DNA of 64,000 nt from Chlamydiae bacterium RIFCSPLOWO2_12_FULL_49_12 (GCA_001796315.1 MGME01000026.1:1-64000), one strand, 5' to 3'. Shown: positions 29,740 through 39,842, counted from the first letter of the stretch. Notes: a model not told the origin generated them from the sequence alone. Program-made: numbers and translations.

Positions 29740-32700
29740 TCAAGTTTTTAAAAGTTCCAAGACATCTTCCCATGTGAGCTTTGAAATGGCTTCATCATCG
29801 CAGCTCACTATTTTCTTGACGAGTCCTTTTTTTCGGCTCTGCATCTCTGCGATCTTTTCCTCGATGGTCCCCAATGTGATAAGCTTGTAAGAGGAGACGC
29901 TGCTCTTTTGCCCGATGCGGTGGACGCGATCGGTTGCCTGATTTTCAACGGCCGGATTCCACCACATGTCATAGTGAATGACGGTATCCGCGCCGACAAG
30001 ATTCAGTCCCGTCCCTCCGGCTTTCAAGGAGACGAGAAAGACGGAAAGGGAGGAGTCTTCATTGAAACGCTTGACCACTTCGAGGCGGTTTTTCGTCGAG
30101 CCGTCCAAGTAGGCAAAGGGAATTCCCATTTGGACAAAGTCTTTCTGCATGATCTGGAGCATGCGGGTGTACTGGCTGAAGATCACGGTCTTGTGCTCTC
30201 CTTCTATTAAGGTGCGCAAAAGCTCAAGGAGCATGTCATACTTTGCAGAATCTCCCGCTTCTGCGCTCTCCTTGGCAAAGATGGCGGGGTGGCAGCAGAT
30301 CTGTTTTAAACGAGTCAGCGTCGCCAAAACGTGGATCTGAACGCGATCAAAGCCATCGCGCTGCACGAGCTTGACAAGCTCATCGCGGGCTGACTGGGCA
30401 TAGGAGCGGTAGAGCTCAAGCTGCGTTTCACTGAGCTGGCAGTGGTAGACGTTCTCAGAGACGGGGGGCAGATCCTTCAGGACGTCGGTCTTCATGCGCC
30501 GCAAGATAAAGGGAGAGACCTTTTTTTTCAGGTACTCGAGATTTTTTGCCTGTTCGAAGCCCGAGACGCGCACATACTTTTCCAAAAAGCGCTCATAGCT
30601 GCTCAAGAAACCGGGCATGAGGAAGTCAAAGAGGCTCCAGAGCTCCTCTAGCGAGTTTTCAATGGGGGTTCCCGAAAGAATCAGGCGGTGGCTGGCCTGG
30701 ATCATCTTGGTCGACTTGGCATTGCGCGTGCCGCGATTCTTGATGTGCTGCGCCTCATCTAAAACGGCATAGGAAAGGGGAATCTCTTTGTATATCTCGA
30801 TGTCTTTTTGCAAGAGGGTGTAGGAAGTGATGACCACATCGTAGTCTCCGATCGTCTCAATGAGCTTTCTTCTGTAGGTCGGCACCCCATCCACGACAAG
30901 AACCTTAGCGTCGGGATGGAATTTTGCATACTCCTCTTTCCAGTTGTAGAGAAGAGACGTGGGACAGATGATGAGATGAGGCGCTCTTTTCTTTTCGCGA
31001 TCCTGTGCCAGGGCGACAATTGCCTGAAGTGTCTTTCCCAATCCCATATCATCGGCAAGGATTCCGCTTAGGTACATGCTTCTTAAGCGCTCGAGCCACT
31101 GGATCCCTTCCGTTTGATAGGGGCGCAGGTGGGCTCGGATGGCTTTGGGAATCAAAGAAGCAGTGAAGCTCTTTTCTCCGAGCATCTGCTGGCGAATCTC
31201 CTTGAGCCGTTTCGACATGGAAAATTTGATCGGAAGCCCTTTAAAGAGGTCGGCATCAAGGGTGGCAAGGCTCCAGAGCGGGCAGGGAATGGAGTGGTTT
31301 TCTAACACGTCGATTCCCATCTCATCGAAGAGTTGGATGACAGGACTGATGCGGTCGAGATCCAAGACAAGAATCTTGGAAAGCCTTCCCGTAGGAGCTT
31401 GCTTCCCTTTCCCTTCTGTCAGTTCGATAAAGGAGCGCTTCGAGGCCATGCACTCCCAGAGCATGTCCAGCCGCACGCCCTCTAGAGCTCCCTTGACTTT
31501 CAGCTCTAGAAGGTAATGATCGACCCTCTCGGTGTGGATCAGATGGAGCTCAAAGCTCGTCTGATCATAGATAAAGCGATCGAGAAGGTTTTGCGGGCAG
31601 TGAAACTTTACACGATGTTGATTGCGCGGAATCACATCGGTCATGAACTCCACAATCTTCTTATCGGACTTCATGGAAAAACGCCCTTGCTCTTCATCCA
31701 AAAGAAAGTCTTGAAAGAGATCTTCTATGATCTTTTTTTCCTCGACAAGATTGCGCGCCAGAATCCCTTGCTCGGTAATAAATGCGGTGACATCGTTGTA
31801 ATTTAAGTGGCGAAAGGAGGCGGGGATCTTCTGTTTGTCATAATGAAAGAAGAGTGTGGCGTCCAGCTCTCCTTCCAGGTAGGCGAGCTCGCAGCTTGCT
31901 TCGACAGCTCCCACGTAGGGAAGGGTTACGAAATGCTCAATGGCTCTTTGGTTGCACACCTCTCCGTGTTTTGCGAGCTCGGGAAGAGCATTTTCCACAA
32001 AGGTCCCAAAGAGCGGCTCGGGAATCGTCAAGTCTCTCATCCCGATAAGAGATCGTAAATGAGCGCAGGTAATCGAGGGTAAAAAACGATAGTAGGTGTC
32101 GCCAAAGAGCATGCCGGGAGAGGCGCACTCGAAAAAAAACGCCTCTTCCGGACGAATGACCGCTTGATTGACCTGAATTTTCGGCTCAATGAGAATCTTC
32201 GAGATCGGCGGCTTCATGTATTCCAAATGAAAGAGCAGGGCGGCGGCCTGGGGAGCAAAGCGCAAAGGAGTGTCAAAACTTCCCAGAAAACAGCAGGGCA
32301 AAGAGGGCAACTCATCCTCTTCGGAAAAGGAGGCAAGCTCTTTAAAGGCTCTTTGAAAGAGGCCGGAGAGGAGCATCCCAAAGAGTTCTCGATCGAGGAA
32401 GGCGATCCGCTGCCCCTTTTCAGAAGAAGGAGTTTTTGGGAAAAAGGCATGGTCGCAGAGTGTGCGCATGGCGCCTTGCATCCTCTCATCAAAGGAAGCG
32501 ATGGAAAAGGTGTAGCGTCTGCCGCCTAAAAAGAGACTCTCTTCATAGCATAGCGCCCTTAAAAAATTTTTCACTTGAGGAACATAAAAGGGCTTCGAGC
32601 GAAAAGGAAGCCTTAAAGCGAGTTGCACTTCCACCGGCTTGAGCCCCTTCTCCTCGGAAAGCGCCTCGATATTAAAGAGGAGTGAAACGTCGGCACGGTC

Positions 32701-33207
32701 GATCTCCTTCTTTTCCGGGATCTGGAAAAAAGGAGAAGAGGCCAGCGCTTGGGAAGAGAGAAGATACTCCTGCAAAAGCTGCTGCTGATTGAGCTCTTCC
32801 TGTTTTTGTTCGGCTTTTGTCTTGGCCTCTTTCACTTTTTCTAAGATCTCCTCATGCGCCTCTTGATTGTCAGAGAGGTTTTCAAGACCTCTTTCCTGAG
32901 AGTAGCAGACTAAGATCTGATCGAGATGCTGCTCTAAATAAAAGAGAAGCGCCGCAAGATGGTGGCAGTCATAGTTGTAGGGGCAATCGCAATCCGAATC
33001 GATGGTATCGCACTCCTGACGGTCGATCTCAATTTCGCTTTCGTACGTATTGTCATACTGCCCGACAATGCGTCCGGAAAATCGAACGCTCTTTTGATCC
33101 AGATGGAGAATCTTTGCCGAGAGAACCTTTTTCTCGTCGTAAAGATCTTTTCCCTCTTTAACAATAGAAGAAGAAAAATCTTGTTTGAGCTTTCTAAAAT
33201 TAAACAT
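29740..33207 (-). CDS. SNF2-family helicase with SWIM zinc finger (CT708-type)
   Basis: The protein of about 1155 residues begins with a SWIM zinc finger (C-D-C-P-Y-N-Y-D-C-H-H, near residues 70-80). A long middle region follows, then the SNF2 ATPase in the C-terminal 450 residues: D-D-M-G-L-G-K-T (motif I), L-D-E-A-Q-H (motif II), L-T/S-G-T-P-I-E-N (III), and G-G-T-G-L-N-L-V-G-A-D and Q-A-T-D-R-V-H-R-I-G-Q (V-VI). These DNA translocases remodel protein-DNA complexes; C. trachomatis has two, and this one is the mreB-linked copy. I chose the ATG at 33207; a TTG 12 bases upstream is possible. It is the first gene of the operon with mreB, pckG and dtd. Confidence 0.92.
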   Translation of the reverse strand: MFNFRKLKQDFSSSIVKEGKDLYDEKKVLSAKILHLDQKSVRFSGRIVGQYDNTYESEIEIDRQECDTIDSDCDCPYNYDCHHLAALLFYLEQHLDQILVCYSQERGLENLSDNQEAHEEILEKVKEAKTKAEQKQEELNQQQLLQEYLLSSQALASSPFFQIPEKKEIDRADVSLLFNIEALSEEKGLKPVEVQLALRLPFRSKPFYVPQVKNFLRALCYEESLFLGGRRYTFSIASFDERMQGAMRTLCDHAFFPKTPSSEKGQRIAFLDRELFGMLLSGLFQRAFKELASFSEEDELPSLPCCFLGSFDTPLRFAPQAAALLFHLEYMKPPISKILIEPKIQVNQAVIRPEEAFFFECASPGMLFGDTYYRFLPSITCAHLRSLIGMRDLTIPEPLFGTFVENALPELAKHGEVCNQRAIEHFVTLPYVGAVEASCELAYLEGELDATLFFHYDKQKIPASFRHLNYNDVTAFITEQGILARNLVEEKKIIEDLFQDFLLDEEQGRFSMKSDKKIVEFMTDVIPRNQHRVKFHCPQNLLDRFIYDQTSFELHLIHTERVDHYLLELKVKGALEGVRLDMLWECMASKRSFIELTEGKGKQAPTGRLSKILVLDLDRISPVIQLFDEMGIDVLENHSIPCPLWSLATLDADLFKGLPIKFSMSKRLKEIRQQMLGEKSFTASLIPKAIRAHLRPYQTEGIQWLERLRSMYLSGILADDMGLGKTLQAIVALAQDREKKRAPHLIICPTSLLYNWKEEYAKFHPDAKVLVVDGVPTYRRKLIETIGDYDVVITSYTLLQKDIEIYKEIPLSYAVLDEAQHIKNRGTRNAKSTKMIQASHRLILSGTPIENSLEELWSLFDFLMPGFLSSYERFLEKYVRVSGFEQAKNLEYLKKKVSPFILRRMKTDVLKDLPPVSENVYHCQLSETQLELYRSYAQSARDELVKLVQRDGFDRVQIHVLATLTRLKQICCHPAIFAKESAEAGDSAKYDMLLELLRTLIEGEHKTVIFSQYTRMLQIMQKDFVQMGIPFAYLDGSTKNRLEVVKRFNEDSSLSVFLVSLKAGGTGLNLVGADTVIHYDMWWNPAVENQATDRVHRIGQKSSVSSYKLITLGTIEEKIAEMQSRKKGLVKKIVSCDDEAISKLTWEDVLELLKT

Positions 33208-33489
33208 CTTTCTGAACAAACATGAGTCGCCTCATTTTGCAAAGAACTTGAGATTCATTCTCAAAATTTTGCAAAGTCAAAGTAGCATCTTGGGTATACT
33301 ATTTTTGCTTATGCGCTGCAATAAAAAATTACTTTTACGATTTTTCCTCGACTGTGAACAATTTGCAAGGCCGCCTCTCGATGAGGCGGCTTTGCCGCGC
33401 AGCGCATCTTGCAGCCTGCTTGAGGCTCGGGTTAATCATCATGTAAATACGGTTTGAGTGTTGAAAAATATTCAAAGGAATCTATATCG
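33208..33489. other. Intergenic region upstream of the SNF2 operon
   Basis: No gene is accepted here. A strong 8-bp stem (GCCGCCTC-TCGAT-GAGGCGGC, 33370-33390) is followed by TTTGCCG. It is preceded by CTCGACTGTGAACAATT (33347-33363), a decayed family A end, so this may be the remnant of another palindromic element. Confidence 0.4.
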
Positions 33490-33579
33490 TTATAAGCTCG
33501 ACTTTGTTCGTTTTTGTCGCCGAATTTCGAAGAGGCGGCTCCCGAAAGAGGGCGACAAAAACGAACAAAGTCGAGATAA
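33490..33579. repeat. Family A palindromic element, copy 3
   Basis: CTCGACTTTGTTCGTTTTTG (33497-33516) plus TCGCC pairs with GGCGA plus CAAAAACGAACAAAGTCGAG (33556-33575). The interior contains CGAATTTCGAAGAGGCGGCT and CCCGAAAGAGGG, the family A core. The right end lies 7 bases before tRNA-Gly. Confidence 0.8.
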
Positions 33580-33586
33580 GCATTTT

Positions 33587-33657
33587 GCGGGTGTAGCTCA
33601 GTGGTAGAGCATCACGTTGCCAACGTGAGGGTCGTGAGTTCGAACCTCATCACCCGC
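33587..33657 (+). tRNA. tRNA-Gly (anticodon GCC)
   Basis: A complete 71-base cloverleaf: acceptor GCGGGTG/CACCCGC, D arm GCTC/GAGC, anticodon arm TCACG-TTGCCAA-CGTGA with anticodon GCC, T arm GTGAG-TTCGAAC-CTCAT. CCA is not encoded. tig starts 24 bases downstream and may share the transcript. Confidence 0.97.
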
Positions 33658-33681
33658 TTACCTTACAGAAGAGAGGAAATT

Positions 33682-35163
33682 GTGGAAGAAGAACAGAAGA
33701 AAACCAAAGAAGAGGCCGCTCCCAAAAAAGAGTCCGTTAAACCCCGTCCCGATCTTCTTCCCCACCCCGTCGAAAAAACTTCTGAAGAAGAAGCCGTTGG
33801 AAAGCAAGAAGAGAGAGAGGCGGAAGGAAAACCTCTGGAATATGAGAGCGATGCTCTCCGGGTTCGGGTGGCGCGCAAAAGCGGTTGTCTCATGGAAATG
33901 ACAGTCCACGCCAAAGAGAGTCTCGTCGTTCCTGCCCACAAAAAAGCCATCCGCGCCGTCTCAAAACAAGTGAGCCTGCCGGGATTCCGGAAGGGAAAGG
34001 GACCCGACGATCTCATCTTGAAAAACTACCCCAAAGAGATAGACAAGCACTGGGAACAGATTCTTGCCGACGGCGCTTTCAAGGAGTGTCAGAAGCTTGC
34101 CAAAATCCCCATTCTCGACACGTCGACAGAGGTGAAGTTCAAGATGGATCGCCGCTCGCTAAAGGGAGGCGCGGATCTCATCCTTACCTTTGAAACGACG
34201 CCGGAGCCGCCGGCTGTAGACCCCAAAACTCTGGAGCTGCAAGCAGTCGACGCTCCCCTCCTCGACGAGGAGAAGATTGCAGAAGCGATCCACCAGGTGC
34301 GTTTCTACTTTGCCACCTGGAAAAGAGTGGAGGATCGCACAGTCTGCGAAGGCGACTATCTCCTCCTCGACCTCGACGACCTGGAGACAACGCCTCCCTC
34401 GCGAGTCTACAGCGACATCCGTTTCGAAGTCTCCGACAAGCGCATGGCCCATTGGATGAAAGAGCTCGTCCTGGACATGAAAACACAAGAGTCTAAGGAG
34501 GGCGTCAGCAAGCCGGATCCCGACGCCACAGAAGAGGAGAAAAAGCTCTTCCAACCCAAACGGGTGCGCGTCACCGTTAAGGCAATTGAGGAGGCCGAAC
34601 TGCCTCCAGTGGATGACAAATTGGCAATGATGCTCGGCGTCACAACAGTGGCCGAGATCCATTCTTCCGTAAAACAACTCTTGCAAAAGCAGATTGATGA
34701 CCACGTTCAAAAAAACTTGCGCGAACAAATCAGCGCCTTGCTCCTAAGCAAGCATCCCTTCGACCTTCCCCCTTCGCTGATTGAAAAGGAGAGCCGGTTT
34801 CGCCTAGAGCAGCTTGCAAAAGATCCCAAATTTATCCAGTTTTGGAAAGTGCGCAGCGAAAAAGAACGCAAAGAGATCATTCAGGAAATTTACGATCAGT
34901 CGGAAAAAGCCGTGCGGATGTTCTACCTCTGCCGTAAAATTATCATCGATGCCAAGATCTCGATTACATCCGATGACATCCCCAAACCGGGATCTACTCC
35001 CTTAGAGATCCTCCTACAACCCTCTCCCGAGGTTCACTTTAAAGAGAGCCCGGAGGTCGGCCATGCCGAAACCTATTCCCGTCTTGTCATGGAAAAGGCA
35101 GAGGATTACCTCATTACCCACGCTACCAAAACAACCCAAAAGGAACCCGTCTTGGACAAATAA
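33682..35163 (+). CDS. tig: Trigger factor
   Basis: The 493-residue chaperone binds nascent chains at the ribosome exit. The ribosome-binding signature appears as L-P-G-F-R-K-G-K-G-P (about residues 97-106), an atypical PPIase-like middle domain follows, and the C-terminal helical arms contain I-H/S-S-V-K-Q-L-L-Q-K-Q and E-S-R-F-R-L-E-Q-L. The first 50 or so residues are an extra, highly charged K/E/P-rich extension. The GTG at 33682, with GAGAGGA 4 bases upstream, is preferred because longer frames would run through tRNA-Gly. Trigger factor precedes clpP-clpX here, as CT707-CT706-CT705 do in C. trachomatis. Confidence 0.92.
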   Translation: MEEEQKKTKEEAAPKKESVKPRPDLLPHPVEKTSEEEAVGKQEEREAEGKPLEYESDALRVRVARKSGCLMEMTVHAKESLVVPAHKKAIRAVSKQVSLPGFRKGKGPDDLILKNYPKEIDKHWEQILADGAFKECQKLAKIPILDTSTEVKFKMDRRSLKGGADLILTFETTPEPPAVDPKTLELQAVDAPLLDEEKIAEAIHQVRFYFATWKRVEDRTVCEGDYLLLDLDDLETTPPSRVYSDIRFEVSDKRMAHWMKELVLDMKTQESKEGVSKPDPDATEEEKKLFQPKRVRVTVKAIEEAELPPVDDKLAMMLGVTTVAEIHSSVKQLLQKQIDDHVQKNLREQISALLLSKHPFDLPPSLIEKESRFRLEQLAKDPKFIQFWKVRSEKERKEIIQEIYDQSEKAVRMFYLCRKIIIDAKISITSDDIPKPGSTPLEILLQPSPEVHFKESPEVGHAETYSRLVMEKAEDYLITHATKTTQKEPVLDK

Positions 35164-35193
35164 GGCGTCACAAGGCATAGTAAAGAAAAACGC

Positions 35194-35814
35194 ATGTTAA
35201 AGGCACAATCCCAATATCAAGTTCCTTATATCATTGAAGATACAGGCCGTGGCGAGCGTGCCATGGACATCTATTCTCGCCTTTTAAAGGATCGCATCGT
35301 CTTCATCGGGACCGAAATCAACGACGCCGTCGCAAATACCGTCATTGCCCAGCTTCTTTTTTTGCGGGCCGAAGATCCAAAAAAGGACATCAACGTCTAC
35401 ATCAATTCCCCGGGAGGCTACATCACGTCGGGTCTGGCAATCTATGATACCATGCGCTTCATGGGCTATGAGATCAACACCTACTGCCTTGGGCAGGCCG
35501 CCTCTATGGCTGCCCTTCTTCTTGCTACAGGAAGCAAAGGGAAGCGCTTTGCTCTGCCCAACAGCCGCATCATGATCCATCAGCCGACAGGTGGAATTAC
35601 GGGAACGTCCGCCGACATCGCTCTCCAGGCCAAGGAGATCCTCGTCTTAAAACAGATCTGCGCTAACATCATGGCGGAAATGACCTGCCAAAGCAAAGAG
35701 AAGATTCTTGAAGATTCCGAGCGCGACTTTTTCATGAATCCTGAAGAGGCAAAAAATTACGGACTTATTGATAAGATCGCCCAGGCGTCAGAGCGTAAAC
35801 CTCAAGTAGTGTGA
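35194..35814 (+). CDS. clpP: ATP-dependent Clp protease proteolytic subunit (clpX-linked copy)
   Basis: The 206-residue serine peptidase has a full catalytic triad: S104 (G-Q-A-A-S-M-A), H129 (I-M-I-H-Q-P) and D178 (S-E-R-D-F-F-M). The N-terminus [15 protein letters not shown] matches processed ClpP. It forms the degradation chamber used by ClpX/ClpC. It follows tig by 30 bases and overlaps clpX by 4. The window has a second, divergent ClpP near 61 kb, as in other chlamydiae where two ClpP paralogues form a mixed complex. Confidence 0.96.
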   Translation: MLKAQSQYQVPYIIEDTGRGERAMDIYSRLLKDRIVFIGTEINDAVANTVIAQLLFLRAEDPKKDINVYINSPGGYITSGLAIYDTMRFMGYEINTYCLGQAASMAALLLATGSKGKRFALPNSRIMIHQPTGGITGTSADIALQAKEILVLKQICANIMAEMTCQSKEKILEDSERDFFMNPEEAKNYGLIDKIAQASERKPQVV

Positions 35815-37034
35815 AAAAGGAAAAAACCCCTCCCAGCTGCTCGTTTTGCGGAAGACCTGAAGAGGCTGTAGAGAAGCTCATCTCCGGCCCCGACTCTTTT
35901 ATTTGCGACCGCTGTATCCGGCTCTGTATGGACATCATCCAGAAAAAGCCGGCCCGTCAAGAGTTTAAGATCTTAAAGCCCAAAGAGATCAAAGAAAAAC
36001 TCGATGAATACGTGATCGGCCAGGATCTGGCCAAGAGAACGCTCTCTGTCGCAGTCTACAACCATTACAAGCGTATCCGGTCTGCCGCTAAAGAGGCGCC
36101 TGAGCTCGAATACAGCAAATCCAACGTCCTTCTACTTGGGCCCACGGGTTCGGGAAAGACCCTCCTGGCGCGCACTCTCGCCTCTCTACTTGACGTCCCG
36201 TTTGCTATTTCGGACGCCACCACCCTGACGGAAGCCGGCTATGTGGGAGAGGACGTCGAAAATATCATTTTGCGGCTGATTCAGGCAGCCGATTACGACG
36301 TTCCCCGAGCGGAACTGGGCATCATCTACATCGATGAGATCGACAAGATTCGCAAAACTACCGGAAACGTCTCGATTACACGCGACGTCTCGGGGGAAGG
36401 GGTGCAGCAGGCTCTGCTTAAGATCGTAGAAGGAACGATTGCCAATGTCCCTCCCAAAGGGGGCCGCAAACATCCCAACCAGGACTACATCCGCGTCAAT
36501 ACGAATAACATCCTCTTTATTGTCGGCGGCGCCTTTGTCCACTTGGACAAGATCATTGCAAAGCGTCTTGGAAAGAGCACCATTGGCTTCACCACGGAGG
36601 AAGGCAAAGCCTTCGGCTCCCACGAGACAAATTATCTTCTCTCCAAAGTGGAACCCGAGGACCTGATCCAGTTTGGCCTCATCCCCGAATTTGTGGGAAG
36701 ATTCAATAGCATTGCCAACTGCAATGAGCTGACGCTCGATGACCTCATCGAAATCCTTGTCAAGCCTAAGAATGCCATTATCAAACAGTACACCTACCTC
36801 TTTTCTGAAGAAGGAGTCAAACTCCACTTCGAAGAGGAAGCGCTAAGATCTATGGCTCAAAAAGCTAAAGAGGCGGGTACAGGAGCTCGCGCGCTGCGCA
36901 TGATCGTGGAAAATCTCCTCCTCGATCTCATGTATGAGGTTCCTTCCGACCCCACCATCAAAGAGATCGTCATTGAAAAGGAGTGCCTCACAAAGAATAA
37001 GCCCCCCGTCATCGTCCACTCCGAGGCTAGCTAA
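35811..37034 (+). CDS. clpX: ATP-dependent Clp protease ATP-binding subunit ClpX
   Basis: The 407-residue AAA+ unfoldase has the N-terminal C4 zinc finger (C-S-F-C ... C-D-R-C) that captures adaptors and substrates. Walker A is G-P-T-G-S-G-K-T, Walker B is I-I-Y-I-D-E-I-D-K, the pore loop is G-Y-V-G-E-D-V, and sensor 2 is G-A-R-A-L-R. It starts with GTG overlapping the clpP stop (GTGA), so the two are translationally coupled. Confidence 0.97.
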   Translation: MKKEKTPPSCSFCGRPEEAVEKLISGPDSFICDRCIRLCMDIIQKKPARQEFKILKPKEIKEKLDEYVIGQDLAKRTLSVAVYNHYKRIRSAAKEAPELEYSKSNVLLLGPTGSGKTLLARTLASLLDVPFAISDATTLTEAGYVGEDVENIILRLIQAADYDVPRAELGIIYIDEIDKIRKTTGNVSITRDVSGEGVQQALLKIVEGTIANVPPKGGRKHPNQDYIRVNTNNILFIVGGAFVHLDKIIAKRLGKSTIGFTTEEGKAFGSHETNYLLSKVEPEDLIQFGLIPEFVGRFNSIANCNELTLDDLIEILVKPKNAIIKQYTYLFSEEGVKLHFEEEALRSMAQKAKEAGTGARALRMIVENLLLDLMYEVPSDPTIKEIVIEKECLTKNKPPVIVHSEAS

Positions 37035-37066
37035 CCGCTCTATCCTGTTCAAGCGTTAACTCGAGG

Positions 37067-37519
37067 TTAAGGCCGCACCCATTTTGAGCGTGTGATACGA
37101 GGAGTTTCCGGCGGCTTTCGCTCTTGCTTCCTGGAAGGCCTCTTCTCTTCTTTTGACGGCCCTTTCTGAAGGACTCTTCCCAGATCTGCCACCTCGCTCA
37201 TCATCTTTTCCTTGGTCTTTTCGATGAGCTGTCTTTGATCGGGAGTGAAGTTTTTCATGTCTTCTGCAAGACGGAGAAGCTCTTGTTCAGAAATGCCCAT
37301 TTGACCGGCTAGTTTCGATGTCATCTCCATGAGTTGCGTGTACATGGTCGAGAGATTTGAAAAGATCTCCTCTCTCTCTTCGGGACTCGCATCCATGATC
37401 TCTCTTTTCAAACTGGTGAAAAATTGGAGCACCTCTCTCATGATCTCTTCGAGATTGATCTTTGACGGATCGCTTAGCTGAAAATGCTCCATGAGCCTAT
37501 CAAAATCGTCTTGCAACAT
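37067..37519 (-). CDS. Helical hypothetical protein beside the type III block
   Basis: The 150-residue product is mostly helical and charged (M-L-Q-D-D-F-D-R-L-M-E-H-F; E-E-R-E-E-I-F-S-N-L), with a basic, proline-rich tail (residues 118-150, R-K-P-P-E-T-P-R). A strong GAGGAGGGG precedes the ATG, which supports expression. No family is recognised. It faces clpX tail to tail; the short gap holds a weak inverted repeat (TTAAC...GGTTAA). Confidence 0.65.
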   Translation of the reverse strand: MLQDDFDRLMEHFQLSDPSKINLEEIMREVLQFFTSLKREIMDASPEEREEIFSNLSTMYTQLMEMTSKLAGQMGISEQELLRLAEDMKNFTPDQRQLIEKTKEKMMSEVADLGRVLQKGPSKEEKRPSRKQERKPPETPRITRSKWVRP

Positions 37520-37595
37520 ATCCCCTCCTCATCTATCTTCTTTTTTTATTGTAGCATAGTTTGTTTTTTGTTAAGAACAATATATATTTTATTTT

Positions 37596-37663
37596 ATACC
37601 GAACGCACTTCACAAATTGGATTTCCGGCTGCGCCAAAGCCCTGGCTTTGACGATCGCAAGTT
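37596..37663. repeat. Family B palindromic element, left half only
   Basis: TATACCGAACGCACTTC and the core GGCTGCGCCAAAGCC match the left 60 bases or so of the complete copies at 47445 and 63029. The right half is missing and the sequence runs into the leader of the chaperone gene, so the copy is truncated. Confidence 0.75.
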
Positions 37664-37697
37664 GCATGTAATCAATATTTTAAAAGATGGAGGGGCT

Positions 37698-38114
37698 ATG
37701 CTCAAAGAGCTGCTTCAAAAGTTGGCGTCCGATCTGAAGATAGACTTCGGCTCCCTTGTGAAAGAGGAGAGAGAAGGAATGCTCGTCACGTTGAGCGGCC
37801 AACTGGAAATTTCTCTAAAAGAAAAGGAAGGCGCTCTCTTTTTTTTCTCGAAGATCGGAGCCGCTCCCGAAGAGAGAAAAGAGGAGCTTTTCTCCTTTTT
37901 GATGCATGCCAATCTTCTCGGCCAAGGGACGGGCGGCGCTGCTTTAGGCTGGGAGGAAGATGAGAATCTCTTGACTCTCTCGCTTGCAATACCTTATGAG
38001 ATTAATTATACCGAGTTCAAACAGAATGTTGAGGAATTTGCCAACTTTACGGCCTATTGGAAAGAGGAACTTAAGCAGTTCAAGGAAGAGACGGAAAAAA
38101 ACATCATTAAATAG
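37698..38114 (+). CDS. Type III secretion chaperone (CesT/SycE family, CT663-type)
   Basis: The 138-residue acidic product has the alpha-beta layout of class I secretion chaperones. L-Q-K-L-A-S-D-L-K-I-D-F-G near the start, G-A-L-F-F-F-S-K-I-G and the central L-L-x-x-N-L-L-G-Q-G-T-G-G-A-A-L-G motif (about 71-86) are typical of the CesT domain. Such dimers bind effectors or needle/translocon subunits before export. GGAGGGG just before the ATG fixes the start. It is the first gene of the long secretion operon, in the position of CT663 ahead of cdsD. Confidence 0.8.
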   Translation: MLKELLQKLASDLKIDFGSLVKEEREGMLVTLSGQLEISLKEKEGALFFFSKIGAAPEERKEELFSFLMHANLLGQGTGGAALGWEEDENLLTLSLAIPYEINYTEFKQNVEEFANFTAYWKEELKQFKEETEKNIIK

Positions 38115-38117
38115 CAC

Positions 38118-39809
38118 ATGGCGCCATTTCTAATTGGTGAAGAGGGGCCCTTAAGCGGCCTAACGGTGAGTTTCGAGGAGGGGGATGAGTGGGTGATCGG
38201 CCGGGATCCCGATCTTGCCAGGGTCGTCTTGGAGGATCCCATGGTCTCTCGCAAACACGCCTGCGTAAGACGGACGGACCTCGGCTATCTTCTCGATAAT
38301 TACAGTACGGTCAACCCCGTGACGCAAAATGGGAAGATCGTCACGGAAAGCGTCACCTTAAAAGAGGGAGACATCCTTCAAATCGGCTCCACTTTTTTCC
38401 GCTTCACAAAGAAAGAAGGAGAGAAAAGGGAAGAAGCTGCCGCCTTTCCGGCGCGAGAAGAGGAAAAAGGGTTTGACATCTCCGCTTTGCACCTGGAGGC
38501 CGCCGAAGGGCGTTGGCTCTTAAAAGTGATCGCAGGACCCAATAGCGGCGCCGAAGCGACCCTTCAAAAGGGTCAAAGCTATATCTTAGGGAAAGATCCG
38601 ACCATCTGCGATGTTCTCTTTCAAGACTTAAGCGTCTCCCGGCAGCATGCGCGCATCTCTGTCGACGAAAGAGAGGCTGTCTTTATCGAAGATTTGAATT
38701 CCCGCAACGGTGTGATCATCAACGGGAAAATGGCGGAAGGGAGGCAAGAGATCAAGACGCAAGATGTCGTCGCCCTCGGAACGACCGTCTTTTTAATCAT
38801 CGATAAAGAGGCGGCGTACGAAACAATCGTCTCAAAACCCCTTCTTTTTCCCACAGCGTTAGAAGAGGAAAAAATCGAACCGGTCCGGCCATGGAGAGAG
38901 CTCATGATCTCCAAACGCCACCTCTTGATGGCCGGCATCGCTGTTCTTCTTTTACTGGCGGGAGTGGCCTCCCTCTTTTCTCTCTTCAAAACTCAAGCCG
39001 TCATCGTGACAGAAAAAGGGGAGACCGAAGAGATCCAGGAGAAGATGGCGCGCTTTCCCGAGGTGCAGTTTTCCTTCAATGTCTCGAGCGGAAAACTCTT
39101 TTTGACGGGCCACATCCTTACCGCCACCCAGCATGAGGAGATGCTCTATTTCCTGCACACGCTTCCCTTTATCCAAAGCATCGAAGACAGCGTCGTCATC
39201 GATGAGTATGTCTGGTCCAACATGAACGGCCTCCTCTCCTCCAATCCCGACTGGGAAGGCATCTCCATCCATGCTGCCAAACCGGGCAGGTTTGTAATGA
39301 ACGGCTATTTGGACGCTTCCGAGGATCTCGACAAACTCACAGACTATGTCAATCTCTACTTTCCCTATCTGGACCATCTTGAGAATCGTGTGATCGTCGA
39401 AACAAACCTCAAATTGGAGATCTCCAAGCTTCTCGAAGAGAGTCAACTTCTTGGCGTCCAATTCGACGTTAAAAAGGGCGAGGTGATCATCGCGGGAAGA
39501 GTCGATGCGGACGGAGAGGACCGTTTGAAGGAGGCAATCGAAAAGATCAAAGCCTTGCAAGGCGTGCGCCGTATCGATAACTTTGCGGTCCTGACCACCT
39601 TGAGCACCAGTTTTATCGATTTAACCGAAAAGTATACCGTCAGCGGGACGTCGAAGAAAAACAATAAGGAGATCTACGTCGTGATTAACGGAAAGATCTT
39701 AGGAAAGGGAGATCTCTTAGACGGCATGCTGGTAACGGATGTCGATCCCCAGAGAGTGGTTTTAGAAAAAGATGGCATTAAATTTCAGATTCACTACAAT
39801 CTGCAATAA
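38118..39809 (+). CDS. cdsD: Type III secretion inner-membrane ring protein CdsD/SctD with two FHA domains
   Basis: The 563-residue protein has two forkhead-associated domains in the cytosol, about residues 5-95 (V-I-G-R-D-P ... V-S-R-K-H) and 135-228 (I-L-G-K-D-P ... S-V-S-R-Q-H-A-R-I ... N-S-R-N-G). A single membrane helix spans about 269-290 and a periplasmic part of BON/ring-building modules follows (L-R/D-G-R-V-D-A-D-G-E-D-R-L). SctD forms the outer inner-membrane ring. C. trachomatis CdsD (CT664) is larger, about 830 residues, with the same FHA pair, so this version is shorter. FHA domains bind phospho-threonine, which fits the kinase gene in the same cluster. Confidence 0.92.
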   Translation: MAPFLIGEEGPLSGLTVSFEEGDEWVIGRDPDLARVVLEDPMVSRKHACVRRTDLGYLLDNYSTVNPVTQNGKIVTESVTLKEGDILQIGSTFFRFTKKEGEKREEAAAFPAREEEKGFDISALHLEAAEGRWLLKVIAGPNSGAEATLQKGQSYILGKDPTICDVLFQDLSVSRQHARISVDEREAVFIEDLNSRNGVIINGKMAEGRQEIKTQDVVALGTTVFLIIDKEAAYETIVSKPLLFPTALEEEKIEPVRPWRELMISKRHLLMAGIAVLLLLAGVASLFSLFKTQAVIVTEKGETEEIQEKMARFPEVQFSFNVSSGKLFLTGHILTATQHEEMLYFLHTLPFIQSIEDSVVIDEYVWSNMNGLLSSNPDWEGISIHAAKPGRFVMNGYLDASEDLDKLTDYVNLYFPYLDHLENRVIVETNLKLEISKLLEESQLLGVQFDVKKGEVIIAGRVDADGEDRLKEAIEKIKALQGVRRIDNFAVLTTLSTSFIDLTEKYTVSGTSKKNNKEIYVVINGKILGKGDLLDGMLVTDVDPQRVVLEKDGIKFQIHYNLQ

Positions 39810-39842
39810 TGAAGCAACTGCTCAATAAATTGAGGTAAGGGT

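Noticed and set aside
33185-33457. 90-codon plus-strand frame upstream of the family A element
   Set aside because: It overlaps the 5' end of the SNF2 gene and a hairpin, has no start signals and shows no coding pattern.
33601-33681. N-terminal extension of trigger factor into tRNA-Gly
   Set aside because: The frame passes through the tRNA; GTG at 33682 with GAGAGGA is the better start.
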